From contig JAIWNF010000028.1 in the NCBI GenBank assembly GCA_025093555.1, positions 186,001-250,000 on the forward strand: DNA of 64,000 nt, read 5' to 3'. The position numbers were made by a program, and so were the translations under genes. The stretch is from Circinella umbellata. Taxonomy: Eukaryota; Mucoromycota; Mucoromycetes; Mucorales; Lichtheimiaceae. Within the stretch, counting starts at the first letter, position 1. Every line of letters starts with the position of its first letter. The notes under the pieces were generated by a model. It saw nothing but the letters and a program-made list of their open reading frames with translations. It ran no database searches and was not told the origin of the DNA. Positions 1-12,974 of the stretch are shown in pieces.

Positions 1-1081
1 AAGACATCTAATGATTGATATCAGTACACTGATGTAAACTAAACATATTGTATATAAATACATTTTTAAGTTGACGATTTTTGATTCAGGTTTGCTTTTG
101 AATTTTCTATTTTGACTTTCGCTATATTAATCCAAATCTCAACGTTAAAATAAAAAAAAATGGGTTTTGGATCGTATTTATAAAGAGGGAAGTATTTAGC
201 AAAACATGATCTTTTTACTTTGGGAGAGGAACAATTTGTTGGTGAGAGCGCTTTTGTAATAAAAATGAGCACCGTGAGAATGGAGGTTTAGAATTATACA
301 ATTAAGGTAATTTTTAAACTCTACAATCATTGAATGCTATGATAGGACAGGACTTGTTTAGAACTACTCTTGATAAACATCAGCATAAAAAGTAGTATAT
401 ATCAAGTATCTATGGTCTTATCCTCAAGTTATAAAAGCTGTATTTAGATTTTTTAAATGAATTTATAAATGTGTATTATCATTCAATAATCATATAGAGT
501 ATTGCTATATAAACAGAAATGAACGACGTGCTTAAATTTCATGACCAAGTTGTATAGGTGAAGCGTGTACACTGTTGATAACAGTTTACATAATCGTGGT
601 TAAACTTTCACTTGTTTATTGTATATTTTCATACTGCTAAAAACTAAAGTAAAAAAGAAATATGTAAGAGTATATTATAGGATATTAGACAACTATAATT
701 ACTGCTTCATGCATTCATGAAAATAGCTAATATTACACAAAGTGGGTAAACTGTCTATTTATAGTATTGGTTATCATATAAAACAAGATGAAATACACCG
801 AACAAAAAAATGTAAATTACTTTTTGTTTAACTAATATTATTTGATAGGTGAGATTTTCTGTTTTATTTTTTCGCACGAAACAGATATAATAAGAAGGTA
901 ATGTGCGCTTACTCATATAAATCACCATCTATCTACTTCCCGCGCGTTCGTAAATATATTTTAAGAACTTCTCTCCCCTCTTTGATTTCATCACCTTTTT
1001 TCTCTCTTTTTTCTATTTTGTACATTACTTTACTGTTTAGTTACTACCTTCTATACCAATAATATAAATAAATACTTAATT
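1..1081. other. upstream intergenic region
   Basis: No coding region is supported here; it is AT-rich with only short, composition-driven ORFs. The 3' end is the probable promoter and 5' UTR of the acyl-CoA synthetase gene. A small GC-rich block (CCCGCGCGTTCG, about 940-951) and a pyrimidine-rich run at about 968-1020 precede the ATG at 1082. Confidence 0.6.
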
Positions 1082-3380
1082 ATGTCAGGAATAGACGGAG
1101 ATCTTAATAAACAAACTATTGCCTTGACAAATGCTACACATGGCGAGAGTGGTATGTGGTGTTTTTTATCCTTCTTTTCATAATAATTTTATGTATGCTG
1201 ACATCTTTTTCATATAGATATTCGTCGTAGCGCTACTTATGCTGGTCCTGGACTTTTAGAAACTATTAAGCCAGAAATTAATACGATCTATGATATTTTT
1301 TATGAAGGTAAGGATATCGGAAAATTTATTTAGCTTAATTATAAAACACAAGGCGGAAAATTAGATAATAACTTTTCTTTGTGTAGGATATAAAATTTCC
1401 AAAAATAAGCAATGTATGGGCATTCGACCCATTATCGATCTAGTTACTCGTAAACGTGCTGATTACTATGAATGGGAAACATTTGAACAAGTAAATCAAC
1501 GCATTACTTGGTTTGGTAGCGGGTTATTAGATTTTTTCAAGAACGATTTGCATTATACAAATCTTGAAAAGCTTCCTTTGGGTATTTGGTCTGTCAATCG
1601 TCCAGAATGGCACATTTCTGAATTCGCTTGTGCTGCCTATAACATGTATCTTGTTGCCTTATATGATACCTTAGGCCCCGAGACTGTGGAGTATGTGGTT
1701 AATCACGCAGAAATCGAAACTGTTGTGTGTACTAAGGATCATGTTGTAGACTTGTTGAAACTTCGCGAAAAAATCCCACAACTCAAAGCTATTTTTTGTC
1801 TGGATCCTTTCTTGAATGCTGAAGAAGAGCAGGCTATTAAAGGCTGGGCTACTGAAAAGGGTATTAAAGTAATTCAATTTTCTGAAATTGAAGAGCGTGG
1901 TAAGAAGAACCCATTGCCACATAGCTATGGTAAACGCGATGATTTGGCTTGTTTGATGTATACCTCCGGAACAACTGGTATGCCCAAGGTAATTTTTTTT
2001 TTGCAATGTTTTGAATTGATTTCATCATATACAATGTGATCCTGTGTCATTTTGACAAAAAATAATAATATATGATTCGTATGATTTGTATTATTAAAGG
2101 GTGCAATGATTACCCATGGTAACCTGATTGCCGCTGTCAGTGGTTCTGTACAAGCAAACCCCACATTACCTACCGACGTAGAATTTTGTTATCTTCCATT
2201 GGCTCACATTTACGGTCGACTTGTCGATTTGGTTCTCCTTACGGGCGGTGGTAGTTTGGGATTTTTCAGTGGTAGCGTGGATACTTTGATGGAGGATATG
2301 TTAATTTTGAAGCCGACAACCTTCCCAGCTGTTCCCAGACTTCTGAATCGTATTTACGCTAAGCTTGTTCAAGTTGTTCAAGCACCAGGACCCAAGGGAG
2401 CTTTGTTGCGTTGGGGTGTTGAAACGAAACTCAAGAACTTAAAGGAAGGACGTGGTTATGAACATCCAGTATTGGATCGATTGCTATTCAATAAGATCAA
2501 TAAGTTGGTGCTTGGTGGTAATATGCGTTATATTATTAGTGGTTCGGCTCCTATTGGCGTCGATGTCTTGCAATTCTTGCGTGTTGTTTTTAGTTGTGAC
2601 ATTCGAGAAGGTTATGGTACAACTGAAACTGCTGCTATTTGTGCTATGACAATGCATAATGATAGCCGTGCCGGTCATGTTGGTCGCACTGCTGCTTGTA
2701 ACGAAGTCAAGTTGGTGGATGTTCCAGAAATGAACTACTTTTCAACTGATAAACCATTTCCTCGAGGTGAAGTATGCGTTCGTGGTTATAATGTCATTAA
2801 GGGCTATTACAAGGATGAAGAAAAAACTCGGGAAGCGTTCGATGAAGACCAGTGGTATCATACCGGTGATGTTGGTATGATTGATGAACGTGGTAGTTTG
2901 ATTATTATCGATCGAAAGAAGAACATTTTCAAGCTGGCTCAAGGTGAATACATTGCTCCCGAGAAAATTGAAAATGTATATACCAAGCATCCTATTGTGG
3001 CTCAATTCTTCCTTCATGGTGACTCACTTCATCATTCGTTGGTTGGTATAGTGGTACCTGATCCAGATAGTTTGTCTGACTTGATCAAGACCAAATTGCC
3101 TGATTTGGCTAATTTAAACTATCACGAGCTTTGCAACAATAAGCAAGTGACCAAGGCTGTTTTAGCAATGTTAACACAAGTTGGAAAAAAGGGCGGTTTG
3201 CGTGGTTTCGAATTTGCAAAGGCTATTCGCTTGGTGTCATCACCTTTCTCCATTGAAAATGATTTGTTGACTCCTACACTCAAAGTCAAGCGACCGCAGG
3301 CACGGAAATTCTTTGAAAAGGAAATTGAGGAACTTTATCAAGAAGTAGATTTATCATCACAAGCTCTTTCAAAACTGTAA
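1082..3380 (+). CDS. peroxisomal long-chain acyl-CoA synthetase (AMP-binding)
   Basis: Activates long-chain fatty acids to acyl-CoA with ATP and CoA. I place four exons (1082-1151, 1218-1307, 1387-1988, 2100-3380) giving about 680 aa, the usual length for yeast Faa and plant LACS proteins. The AMP-binding signature YTSGTTGMPKG spans the third intron. Further along are GYGTTE and the adenylation-domain motif YHTGDVG, followed by DRKKNIFKLAQGEYIAPE, all typical of eukaryotic LACS. The last three residues are SKL, a canonical PTS1, so import into peroxisomes and supply of beta-oxidation (Faa2/LACS6-7 type) is inferred. Frame is continuous across all three introns. The start MSGIDGD is the first in-frame ATG of exon 1 and follows a pyrimidine-rich leader. 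The family call is firm; the compartment rests on the SKL. Confidence 0.95.
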
Positions 3381-5370
3381 AAAAAAAGTCATATATCATT
3401 ATTAGATATAATCATTTCATGCTTAAGCACTATTATGTATACAAATAAATATATAAATAAATTCAATCGTACAAACACAATTATAAAACAAAGAAACATG
3501 ATCATACATTTCTAGAAAACATAACATATTTTCTTCTAATTATGATTAGAACTAATTTTAAAATGTGTATAGTGTAAGATACTGATGTATGTTAATGCTA
3601 CATAATAAGATTCAGAAAATTTCAAAAGGAACTAAGTATAGTACATAAACGCATACATATTACTGTTACTGTAAACATGAAATCAGCCTGCCTTTTCTAA
3701 TTGATAAAGTACTTATATTAGAATAATGATAATATCGTTGATTATAAGTAAAATAAAAGTTGAAATATTATCAAAATTCATGAATCTATGGTGCATCTAG
3801 ACCATAGAACATAAACATGATCAAAGCAATATCTCTTCTACATGCCGATAATAACTTAGAAAGCAAAAATAGACTCAAAAAGGAGGCGGTGCTTCTAGAC
3901 TGATTGATAGAAGGGGAGTAATATTATTGCTATATATATATACTCTTCATTATGCTGTAGTTCAAATGAATACTGAAAATCAAATGCACATATATATAAT
4001 AATCGTACATACTAATAATTTGCTCATAAATATTATTTGCTTATTAACTTGCAAAAAAAAAAATTGATCAGCGAGTAATAAAAGAAAAATTACGATCTGC
4101 AATCAATACGTATTACACGGGAAGAAACTCCAATTACATACGTAGTAAGACAATATACGTACGTACTGTAGAATTGTTGCAGTGATAGTTACTTGATCCA
4201 GGTATACTAACCAGTTTTGGTCGAGACCGAACCAATTACTAGATTTGGATAAATCGAACTATCAAGAATATACTTGAAAAAAAAAAGAGAACTTGTATAT
4301 AGAATTTATTACAAACTCTTCTACCAAAAAACGTGAAACATATGCAGATCATCGTTGTTTTCAACTGGTGACTTTTCTTATGCGGGGACAGAAACCTTTC
4401 CTAGTCGTTTTTCCGTAATTGTAAAAATAACTACATATTAACTTTAACTGATAAAAAAAAAACTTATTTTGCTTTAAAAATAACCATTGGGAAAAGATCA
4501 ACATAAAAAAAACAAACAAAAAAAACAATCATGTTTTATGCGAATTTCATATATAGTTCATACAGGTAACCAGTTTATAACTGATAAACAAGATAAACTT
4601 TTCTAAATCGAAATGCTCTTCTTTTCTTATAATAGTGAGTGATCAAGTTTTCGGGGTTATACAAGAAACACCTCTTGTTTTTCTATTCCCCCCCCTCCCC
4701 CTGACTTCATCTCTTCAAACAGAAAATTTCTCCTTTTTTTTCATGCTGAAATTTTTCTATAGACAATTAACATGCACACTTGGGCGAGGATAATTAAAAA
4801 TCTGTGCACGGTAGAGCAATTCATTTCCTGTTTTTTTTTTCGTGAGTGTACAACAATAAATGTAGATATAAAACAAATTTATTCAACAAACAAAGTAAAA
4901 ATATAAAAAAGGGAGGCATGATGATAATGAGAATAATAATGATGATAATGATACCATAAATAAAAAAAAGCGTTAATACAAAAATTTCTATACATATATC
5001 TATACAGGGTTATTATCTTTACAATAACAATTCAGATAGAAAAAAGAAAGACAAAAAGAAAAAACCCTAATAGAAAAAAAAAAAAAAAAGAAAAAAGAAC
5101 AGGGAAGATAAGGGAGAGATAAAGGTCCGAGATAAAGTTGAAGTCTTGAAACTGTTTGTCGTGTGTTATCACGAAAAGATACATGGGAGAGAAAGAAGTA
5201 ACGAAAGAAAGAAAAAATGCAGGTAACTATAATGAAGGTTTTTTTTTTTTTAAAAAAAAACAAGGGTATAAACTTATGCATGTTTTGTTTTGGTTCATTT
5301 ATTACTGTTCATTTTCTTTTATTTGTACAATAAGATGATCCATTGGTATTCTTGTTTGCTGTCTTTTTAA
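3381..5370. other. intergenic region
   Basis: Downstream of the acyl-CoA synthetase. AT-rich, with poly(A/T) runs, a C-run near 4689 and simple A-rich sequence around 5030-5100. I see no protein-like reading frame with a plausible start and no RNA gene. It probably contains the 3' ends of both converging genes. Confidence 0.5.
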
Positions 5371-5724
5371 TTATTCGAAAGGGTTAGTCTTGCCATCTTG
5401 AGGACGTTTTTCTCGTCGAGTAGCACGTCGTTTCGCAAGTGAATGTCTAAAGTAATAGAATAATCCAGTAACGATACTACTATTATTGTTTTGTCGTCGT
5501 CTGAGATAATGCTGATGTGTGTAAGGCTGTTGTTGCTCTTCGGGTTGTTGTCGTTTTTCATCTGTGATGATAATACCGCTATTATCGCTATTCGATATTA
5601 TGACTTCATTATAAGGTGGTGGAGGAAGTAAACTCGAGTTCTCAAAGTTCTCGTCATAATCATTCAAAGAATAATATGGTGCAGCTGGAAAGTTTGTATA
5701 CATTGAAGGTCGATACGCAATCAT
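5371..5724 (-). CDS. small PPxY-motif protein, unknown function
   Basis: Single-exon ORF of 117 aa. The N-terminal half is rich in Tyr/Asn/Pro and carries PPPPYNEV around residues 35-42, a PPxY motif of the type bound by WW domains of Nedd4/Rsp5 ubiquitin ligases. A Q-rich stretch (residues 58-66) follows, then a short hydrophobic/aromatic segment (VTGLFYYFRHSL), a strongly basic patch (KRRATRREKR) and the C-terminus KTNPFE. No full-length membrane span is obvious, although the segment before the basic patch could associate with a membrane. The composition is not that of random AT-rich ORFs. An Rsp5-adaptor or small membrane-associated substrate role is inference from the motif only; I do not recognise the family. 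Confidence 0.6.
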   Translation of the reverse strand: MIAYRPSMYTNFPAAPYYSLNDYDENFENSSLLPPPPYNEVIISNSDNSGIIITDEKRQQPEEQQQPYTHQHYLRRRQNNNSSIVTGLFYYFRHSLAKRRATRREKRPQDGKTNPFE

Positions 5725-7432
5725 TTTTTTTTATACAATCGCGAAATGAAAGATACAAAAAAAAAGAAAAAGCCAAAAGAAGAAGAAAGGAATAACTTTT
5801 TTTTGTTGTTGTTACAATGTAATAAACTCGTCTTTTTATATATGTTTTTTGTTGCTGTAAAGATATGTACGTGACCCCTTAACCGGAACTGGATCACAGG
5901 GTCGATCCAGTGGTGGCGGTATATTATCCAATTATTATAACGTTTTATAAAGGGCGCCCTTACTAGTACTAACCTAAAATCACCAAATGGTGTTTTGTTT
6001 TTTTTGGGGGGAGAGGGAACTCCATTCTCTCTTTCTTATTTGGAAATTTCAGAATCATACGTACCTACACAAAATTTTGCATAATATATGGAATTTCCCA
6101 CTCAATTTGCATAGATTGCAATTATGCCGCTCTTTTTCCAAAAATTTATTATATAGTATGTCACATAGCATCAACGTATAGCTGAAGAGTATAACAAGAG
6201 CTAGTTTAATAATAGCAACAATCAACGTTAATCAACAAGAATCTTTAAAAATAAAATACATGTTGTCGCCATGTTTATAACAATGGTGATCATTATAATT
6301 ATCATTACCTTTTTAGAGACTACCCGTATTTCCTTATGACACATTGACAAACTAACCATTAATTGATGATCTTTTTTTATTTTATACGTACCGAAAACAA
6401 ACAGAACGAACCTTAAGCATAGAATACATCAGCACATAATGATAATGAGCATATAATACTATATTGTTAAGATATATGTTGTTACGTAATAAACTCATAA
6501 AATGCTTTTTCTTTCAGATAAATGATTAAGAATGGTTTACGTTTCTTTATATCCGAATGTATTTTAATAACATTACAATAGACTCAGAGAGTTAAATGTA
6601 ATGGGTTTAATTTGTTGCTGAGAAGAAGAAAAACAAAAATCGAAAAGTGATGCACATATAAACAGAGAGGCGCATTGTTTGTTACTGAAAAAAAAAATTC
6701 ATCAAAATAATAACAAAGCTAAAGCTCTTTTTGCAAAGTTCTTCAAGAGAAAAACACATGATACTGTCTATCACCTCCACGAGAAACAGATAAGATAATA
6801 CATAAATCAATAAATTGGTCTGACAAAAAGAAAACATACTAAAATTAGATTGCATTACTCTGGTACCGTTTTGTGCTAATGTGTATACTATTATTTAGTA
6901 AGAGAAATGCTTACATTGTTGACAACGATGAAGGGATGTAAGAAATCAGGTTTATTTGTTATTATTGAGTATCAACCCATTCATTCCTAGAGATGTTATT
7001 TATTTAATTTTTTACAATTTTCATTAGGTTCTTTTTAACATTTTCGTTTGTTCCCCACACTTGTTCTATTTATTTTAGTGTACATAGTAGAGAGAAAGAG
7101 GTTTTTTTTTTAAAAAATAGACATATACGGAGTTGATGGTGAAGATTGATATGTGGATTAGTATGCAAAAATAATAGAATACTAGTAATATTAAAAGAAA
7201 AATAATTATAATAAAAAATAGAAGGTGATATTTTTTACTTTGGAAAAGGGGTTGGAAGAGTGTTAAGAAAGAATGAAGCAAACGAGTTTCATTTTTTTGG
7301 GGGGGAGGGGGAGGGAGGAGAAGCTATGTTTTATATAAAATAAATGTCTCACTGTCTTGCTCGAAGTTTTCTATAAAAATAAAGAATGAAGAGATGAATA
7401 TAGAATAGTATAGATAAAATAGGCGTTTAAAC
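5725..7432. other. intergenic region with inverted repeat
   Basis: Contains the promoter of the PPxY gene, including a GC-richer block with a perfect 8-bp inverted repeat (listed separately). The remainder up to the end of the kinesin gene is AT-rich with several poly-A/T and G-runs (about 6004 and 7298-7320). No coding region is supported. Confidence 0.5.
5888..5911. promoter_or_regulatory. inverted repeat upstream of the PPxY gene
   Basis: ACTGGATC and its reverse complement GATCCAGT are separated by 8 nt, embedded in a locally GC-rich block in an otherwise AT-rich region, about 165 bp upstream of the minus-strand start at 5724. It could be a binding site for a dimeric regulator. There is no direct evidence of function. 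Confidence 0.35.
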
Positions 7433-10122
7433 TCAAAAGAATCGGGTAAACACAAACCTCCTTCGTCTTGGCGGTCGTTCGGGACGATCAAATATATGTG
7501 ATAAATCTTCATCATCCTCTTCATCGTAATTTAAGTTGGTGTTGTCATCATCACTGTTGCTTGGCAACGGTAATGGGGGTGCTTCCATAATTGGGCTAAC
7601 TGCAGCAGATGATGCTGGCAACCGTGGAGATACCGAGTTATTATGTATGACGTCCTAATAGAAAAAAAAGTCCATAGTGAACGAGTCAGCAAAAAAAATA
7701 AATAAAAAAGAAAGATAATATGACTAACATCTTTATTATAATTTTCGGCTAACACCGGATCGTATGCCGATGTTGTACCAGGTTCGAAATGTTTTGATTG
7801 TTGTTGAACCATGATTGACACAAGGGACGCATCCTCTTTTGTTTTTTCAAATACTCGCTTTAATCGACGGTTTCCTTCATGCATAGTCTAATTATTATTT
7901 ATATTATTTTTAAAGAAAAGTTAGTAGATTATAAGAAAAACATAGTGTAACAAAAAAAAAGAATGCTATTTTTTTTACCTTGACTCGAGCTTTTAGCTTC
8001 ATATTCTCGTGTTGCAAAGTTTCAAGCGCGACACGCATATCTGATATTAACTCTTCTTGGTCCACCCCAACGCCACTCACTGCTAATGTTCGATTATTGT
8101 TCGTACGCTGTTGTTTAGCAGGTGCCAAGACCTCAATTGAAAGTTTGGCAAAACGCTTAAACAATTGTTTGGCACGTTCCTGAATTTGAGCGGGGTCATT
8201 GGTAAATTTCTTTTGAGCAATGAGTTTTAAAAGACGACCCATGCTCGTTTCCTATAATACGGAATTGACAAATTTGGTCAGAAAAGTTTTTTTTTTATGT
8301 TGAATTATATGCGTTATGTGGGGGTGGGGAGAAGTGGATAGAACATAAAGGTCAGCCAAGTTGTAGATAAAGACATGTTTTATATTTTACCTTGATAAGT
8401 TCAAATGTAGCTCCCTCAAACTCTTCTACTTGCTTCATGATATCCCCCGTATCTTCAGCATACTGTATATATTATATTTAGCATTGAATTAGTTATAAAT
8501 AAAAGTATTTGATATATGGTATGTATGACAATGATAGAAACACAAACCTCTTCACCACCCTTAAATACACTACGACGCAATTTCTTTCGTAATTCAAGTA
8601 ATTCTTGGAATTGTGATCTTTTTGGTTGTCTTCTTTCTCCAACATTCGTATCTGGTGTATCCACATCCATTTCAGACATTTGACGTTTCAACTCAGATAC
8701 ATTGGAGACAATAGAAAACAGGTGTTGTTCCTTATCGTCACTACTACTATTATGATCTTCTTCCATAAGATCATTCTTTATAGATGTCGAAGAAGAAAAA
8801 GAAGAAGAAATTTTGAGCTGTTCTTGCTCACGTTCACGGAGTTGTTGTGTTAACTGTCGATTATATTCTTGTTCGCGTTGTTTGTCATTTTCAAGTTCTG
8901 CAATCTATTGTTTACATACATTATATAATTCACAAAAGAAAAATTCAACAATTAGTTAATTTTTTTTTTTTTGGGGGGGGGAGGAAATTTAAGAAATATA
9001 TGGAAGTTTTAATACTTGAAGAATTACATGGATGGGGTAAGGTGAAGGGGTTGCTTATTTGTATAAATATAAACAATTGCCGAAACTCTATATTTTTTTC
9101 CCTTTGTTTTTTGTTTTCCCTTTTTTCAGCAAAAAAATAAATAAATACAACTATTACCTTTTCTAATAAACTATGTTTCGTAGTCTCGTGATCACGCATG
9201 ATGGCACGTAACCGATCCACTTCGGTAATCAGGGTCTGTTGTCTTTCATGAAGCTAACACATACACACATATATATATGGTCATGAAATAAGAGAGAGGG
9301 AAAAAAAACTATTAGGCTATAAACTTTGCAGCTGATAATGTTAATTTTTATCGACTTACATCGTTCCAAATTCGCTCGTGGACTTGATCTAATGATTTCA
9401 TTTGTTTATAATTAATGTAATATTTACAATGTAAATAGCCCGCTCTTTTCAATATATCTTATTTTTTTCCCATCGCATTAATATTATATATACCCTTACC
9501 GGACGCATCTTTATGCATCGATTCCATTTGTTCGCGAATCTCAGATAAATTGGTATCATTCTTTTGTAATTATAATATTTGTTTTCTTTTTTGTTAAATA
9601 AATAGTGAGGTAATGTATATGTATGTGCGATCTGTTTTTTTTTCTTCCGTTTTCTTTTTCAAAGAGGGTTGGTTTAAGAGAGGGAAGAATGCAAAAGACG
9701 AATAGAATTTTGTTTTACTTACTCGATTTTTTAATTCAGACATGTAAATATCTTCCATTTTGCGTAATTCACCTTCCGTTTCCTTGGCAACCTGCTGACG
9801 TACTGTTGATTCAATGGTAGCGCAACGTGTCTCAGCTTCAATCCACTAATAAATTATATAAAGAAATGTTTCAATTATTTATTTTCGTTAATATCGAAAA
9901 GATTATTAAGAATGATGAATATATACCTTTGAATGAAGATATTCATATTGATAAATGAGATTGTCAACAAACGGATCGGTTGTATCATCTTCATCATCTT
10001 CGTCACTTAAATGCGATAACTCAAACTCTGCCAAGGAAAAATAATCATCTGAACAACAGTGCTATTAGTATTATAATTTCTATTTGTTATTTATTTATTT
10101 ACCTTTAAGCTTCGGTTGTTGG

Positions 10123-10163
<41 letters not shown>

Positions 10164-12807
10164 TTGTTGTTGTTGTTGTTGTTGTAATTGTGTTTGCTTA
10201 TCATAGGACTGAGTTCGGAGTCGTTTGGCTGCATATAGTAAATTATTTAGGTTAAACAACTCGATTAAAATAATGTTGTGTAACATATTTTTTTCAATAC
10301 CTGAACCAGAAATCCCATGGAGATCGATTTTTGGATGAATACGACGCCAAGTTGCCACATTCTTTGCAACCGCTGCAAATTTCATAACATGACTATTTTC
10401 ATCAAATCCAGTATCAAATGGATTAACGTTAACTACCATGACCTAATTATAATATTCCAATTGAGTTATTAGCACATAATAATTTTTAATTGTTTCCTAA
10501 TAGATTAGCTTACCGCTTTTCCATCTCCTTCAAAAGAACTCTTGAATAGTTCAGTTAGTTTACTATGGCGGAATGGAACAATAGCTGGTCGCTTTATTTT
10601 TCAAGATTTTTTTTGTTAATTCAACAAACTACAATTATTTTTACATGACTTTTTTTTTTCTTATCTTACCTTTCCAATTTGTGTCTTGAGTTGATTTAAT
10701 CGAAGTGTTTCCATACATTGTCCTAAAACCATCAATGATTTATTTATATTCCCCGCTTCTTTTAATCGTTGACCTACAAGAAATATCCATCGTTCCCATC
10801 CAAAGTTTTTTTTTTTTTTTTTTTTTTTCGTTAGAACCACAAATATATAATATAATAACCCCCAATGTATCCTTTTTTGGTTCTATATATAAATATAATT
10901 ACCAGAATTAAGCGTATTCCGATGACGTTCTGAACCAGCCAAGTCCACAATGGACATTTTAGATACAGTTGCATAAGCAGGATCCTATTATTGCCAAATT
11001 TTAATTAGTTGGTTATTATTTAAAGTCCTTTTGTTTTTCTTTAAAAAAAGGTTGTAAAGGTACAAGCAATAGGGTTACCTCAATGACATAATCTTCATCA
11101 TCAATAGGAGTACGAACAATCCGTACAGTGAATATACTGTGACTTCGACTGCTAGTATGATTCATAAGAGTAGAATAAACTGCTCGATTTTTCTGACTTT
11201 CATGTAATAAAGCATATGCTTCCTGCAAAGACCAATAATAAGAACACAGAAAAAGATTAATACCTTTTTTATATATCTCATAAAATTTCAAATTAGAATA
11301 AATGACAAGTAATACATTACTTCAATAGTTTGCACTTTTACTTCCGTTAAACCAGCAATATATTTATGACCACTTTTAAATTCATATTTGAGTGATAATG
11401 ATTGACGTTTTAAATCTTTACTTGGGGGTAACAACAAATCATAAATTTTTTCGGTATAGATTTCTGCAAAGGAAACCCAAATCCCATATTCAAATTTTTG
11501 TCCAATATCTAAAACTAAACAAAAATAAAGACATATTAGTAAATAAATCAGTTTGATTTTTGATAATATAACTATATATAACTATATATGTTTATATATA
11601 TTTATATTTACCAGTTTGATCTCGTTCAGTTGGTAATTGAAACCCGTCCCAAAGATTTGGATTCTACTCAATATGACAACAGAGAAACATAAATCAGCTT
11701 CATTTGTGTAGATTGGATGCATACTATTGCATATAAATTTTAATTTTTTTTTTCTTACAGATGTTCCTGGATGTGGATGAGGTGTTTCAACATTTCCTAT
11801 TTTCTCCAATACGTGTCTATTTTCTTCTATTGAATCTTCATAAGGTTGAACTAAACTGTGCATAGCTGGTTTAAGCTTTTATATATTTATATATATTAGT
11901 ATTCAAATATCCCTGCCTTTCATTTTTTTTCTTTATCCAACACCTTCTTTAAATTACCTTGGATTCACTTATATAACCTTCTACACTATTAAATATCACA
12001 TCCAAAGTTCGAGGAAGGATACCACGTTCTTGTTTTGTTCCCATCACAGAATAAGTTTTACCCGAATTAGTAACACCATAAGCAAATGTTAATGCATTTT
12101 CTCCTGTTAAAACATCTTGAACTAATGGTAGTGTAGTCTTATTAAAAAATTCTTGTTGTGAAATAGCATCGGTAAATATTTTAGTAAATTTATATCGTTC
12201 AGGTGCTCTATTGCGTGTTCGGTAAGCATTTGAATCCTATTATATATATATAAAAGCTGTTTTCAGTTGTTGTTTTTATTTATTTATTTGTTTGTATTAT
12301 TTATTAATTTACCTCTGGTGGTGTCATGGATACTTCAAGATCATCAACAACTTGTAAATAAGGAGATTGTGTAGCATCATGATTTGGAGGCTGTGGTCGT
12401 ATTCGAAGATAAGCCTGATAATATATTATTTATCATTTCCTATTAGTGAAACTGAGCCTATGTATATGTGTGTACTACACATAACCACCTTTTTAATACA
12501 CTTCTCCAAAAATAATATATTTTACTTTAATAGGTTCTTTTTCGGGATTATATGCTATAAAACTATCGTCATTGCGTTTTCCAAGTACTGATTTACGTAC
12601 TATCGTATCGTTTCCTGCCATAGCAGCAAAGTCGGGAGGTGTGGGTCGTAGTGTCGTTTTTGAATTAATAAATGATCGTTGTTTAGTAGGTGTGCGTGTA
12701 GGTGTACGATGAGGAGTTGTTATAGTACGTTGAGGAGTTCTATGAGGTGTACGAGTTGGGGTTCTTGGTGTAGGTGTAGTGGCACCATCACGATCCATAC
12801 GAGACAT
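7433..12807 (-). CDS. kinesin-6 family motor protein (MKLP/KIF20/Klp9-like)
   Basis: Microtubule plus-end motor, expected at the spindle midzone and in cytokinesis. About 22 exons can be chained in one frame (first 12526-12807, last 7433-7654), giving about 1,071 aa. The N-terminus (about 95 aa) is a TP/RTP-rich basic tail with many possible CDK sites. The motor follows: LRIRPQPP, P-loop GVTNSGKTY (a kinesin-6 hallmark variant), switch I SSRSHSIFT, switch II DLAGSER, then GNINKSLMVLGQCMETLR. An insert between the P-loop strand and the alpha-3 region matches the long loop-6 insert of kinesin-6. A CAG/CAA-coded polyglutamine tract (about 10120-10192) lies just after the motor, followed by acidic and coiled-coil segments and a basic C-terminus (RPPRRRRFVF). 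The last exon end is the least certain, because a GTTTGTG donor-like site overlaps it. The gene is head-to-head with oligoribonuclease. Confidence 0.93.
10120..10192 (-). repeat. coding CAG/CAA microsatellite (polyglutamine) in kinesin-6
   Basis: About 22 consecutive glutamine codons on the minus strand, with a pure block of CAG repeats next to a CAA block (CTG/TTG on the plus strand). They lie in the exon immediately following the motor domain. The block structure suggests slippage-driven length variation. Confidence 0.85.
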
Positions 12808-12974
12808 GATCGCGACGTTCCTGAAATTCGTTTACTTGAATATTTTAAAGAAGGTGTTTAAAAAAGAAAAAAGAGTAAAAAAAAAAGTCGCGTTGATTAT
12901 TGTAGCACGCGTCTCACAGAAATGCTTTTTTTTTTTTGAGTTTTAATCTTTTATACATTATTTTCTGCCTTGAA
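12808..12974. promoter_or_regulatory. shared divergent promoter, kinesin-6 / oligoribonuclease
   Basis: Only 167 bp separate the two start codons, so both promoters must overlap here. The interval contains T/A runs and GC-containing words (GTCGCGTTG, GCACGCGTCTC) that stand out from the AT background and include an MluI-like ACGCGT, the core of fungal MBF/SBF G1/S elements. Cell-cycle control of the kinesin through ACGCGT is inference. Confidence 0.45.
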
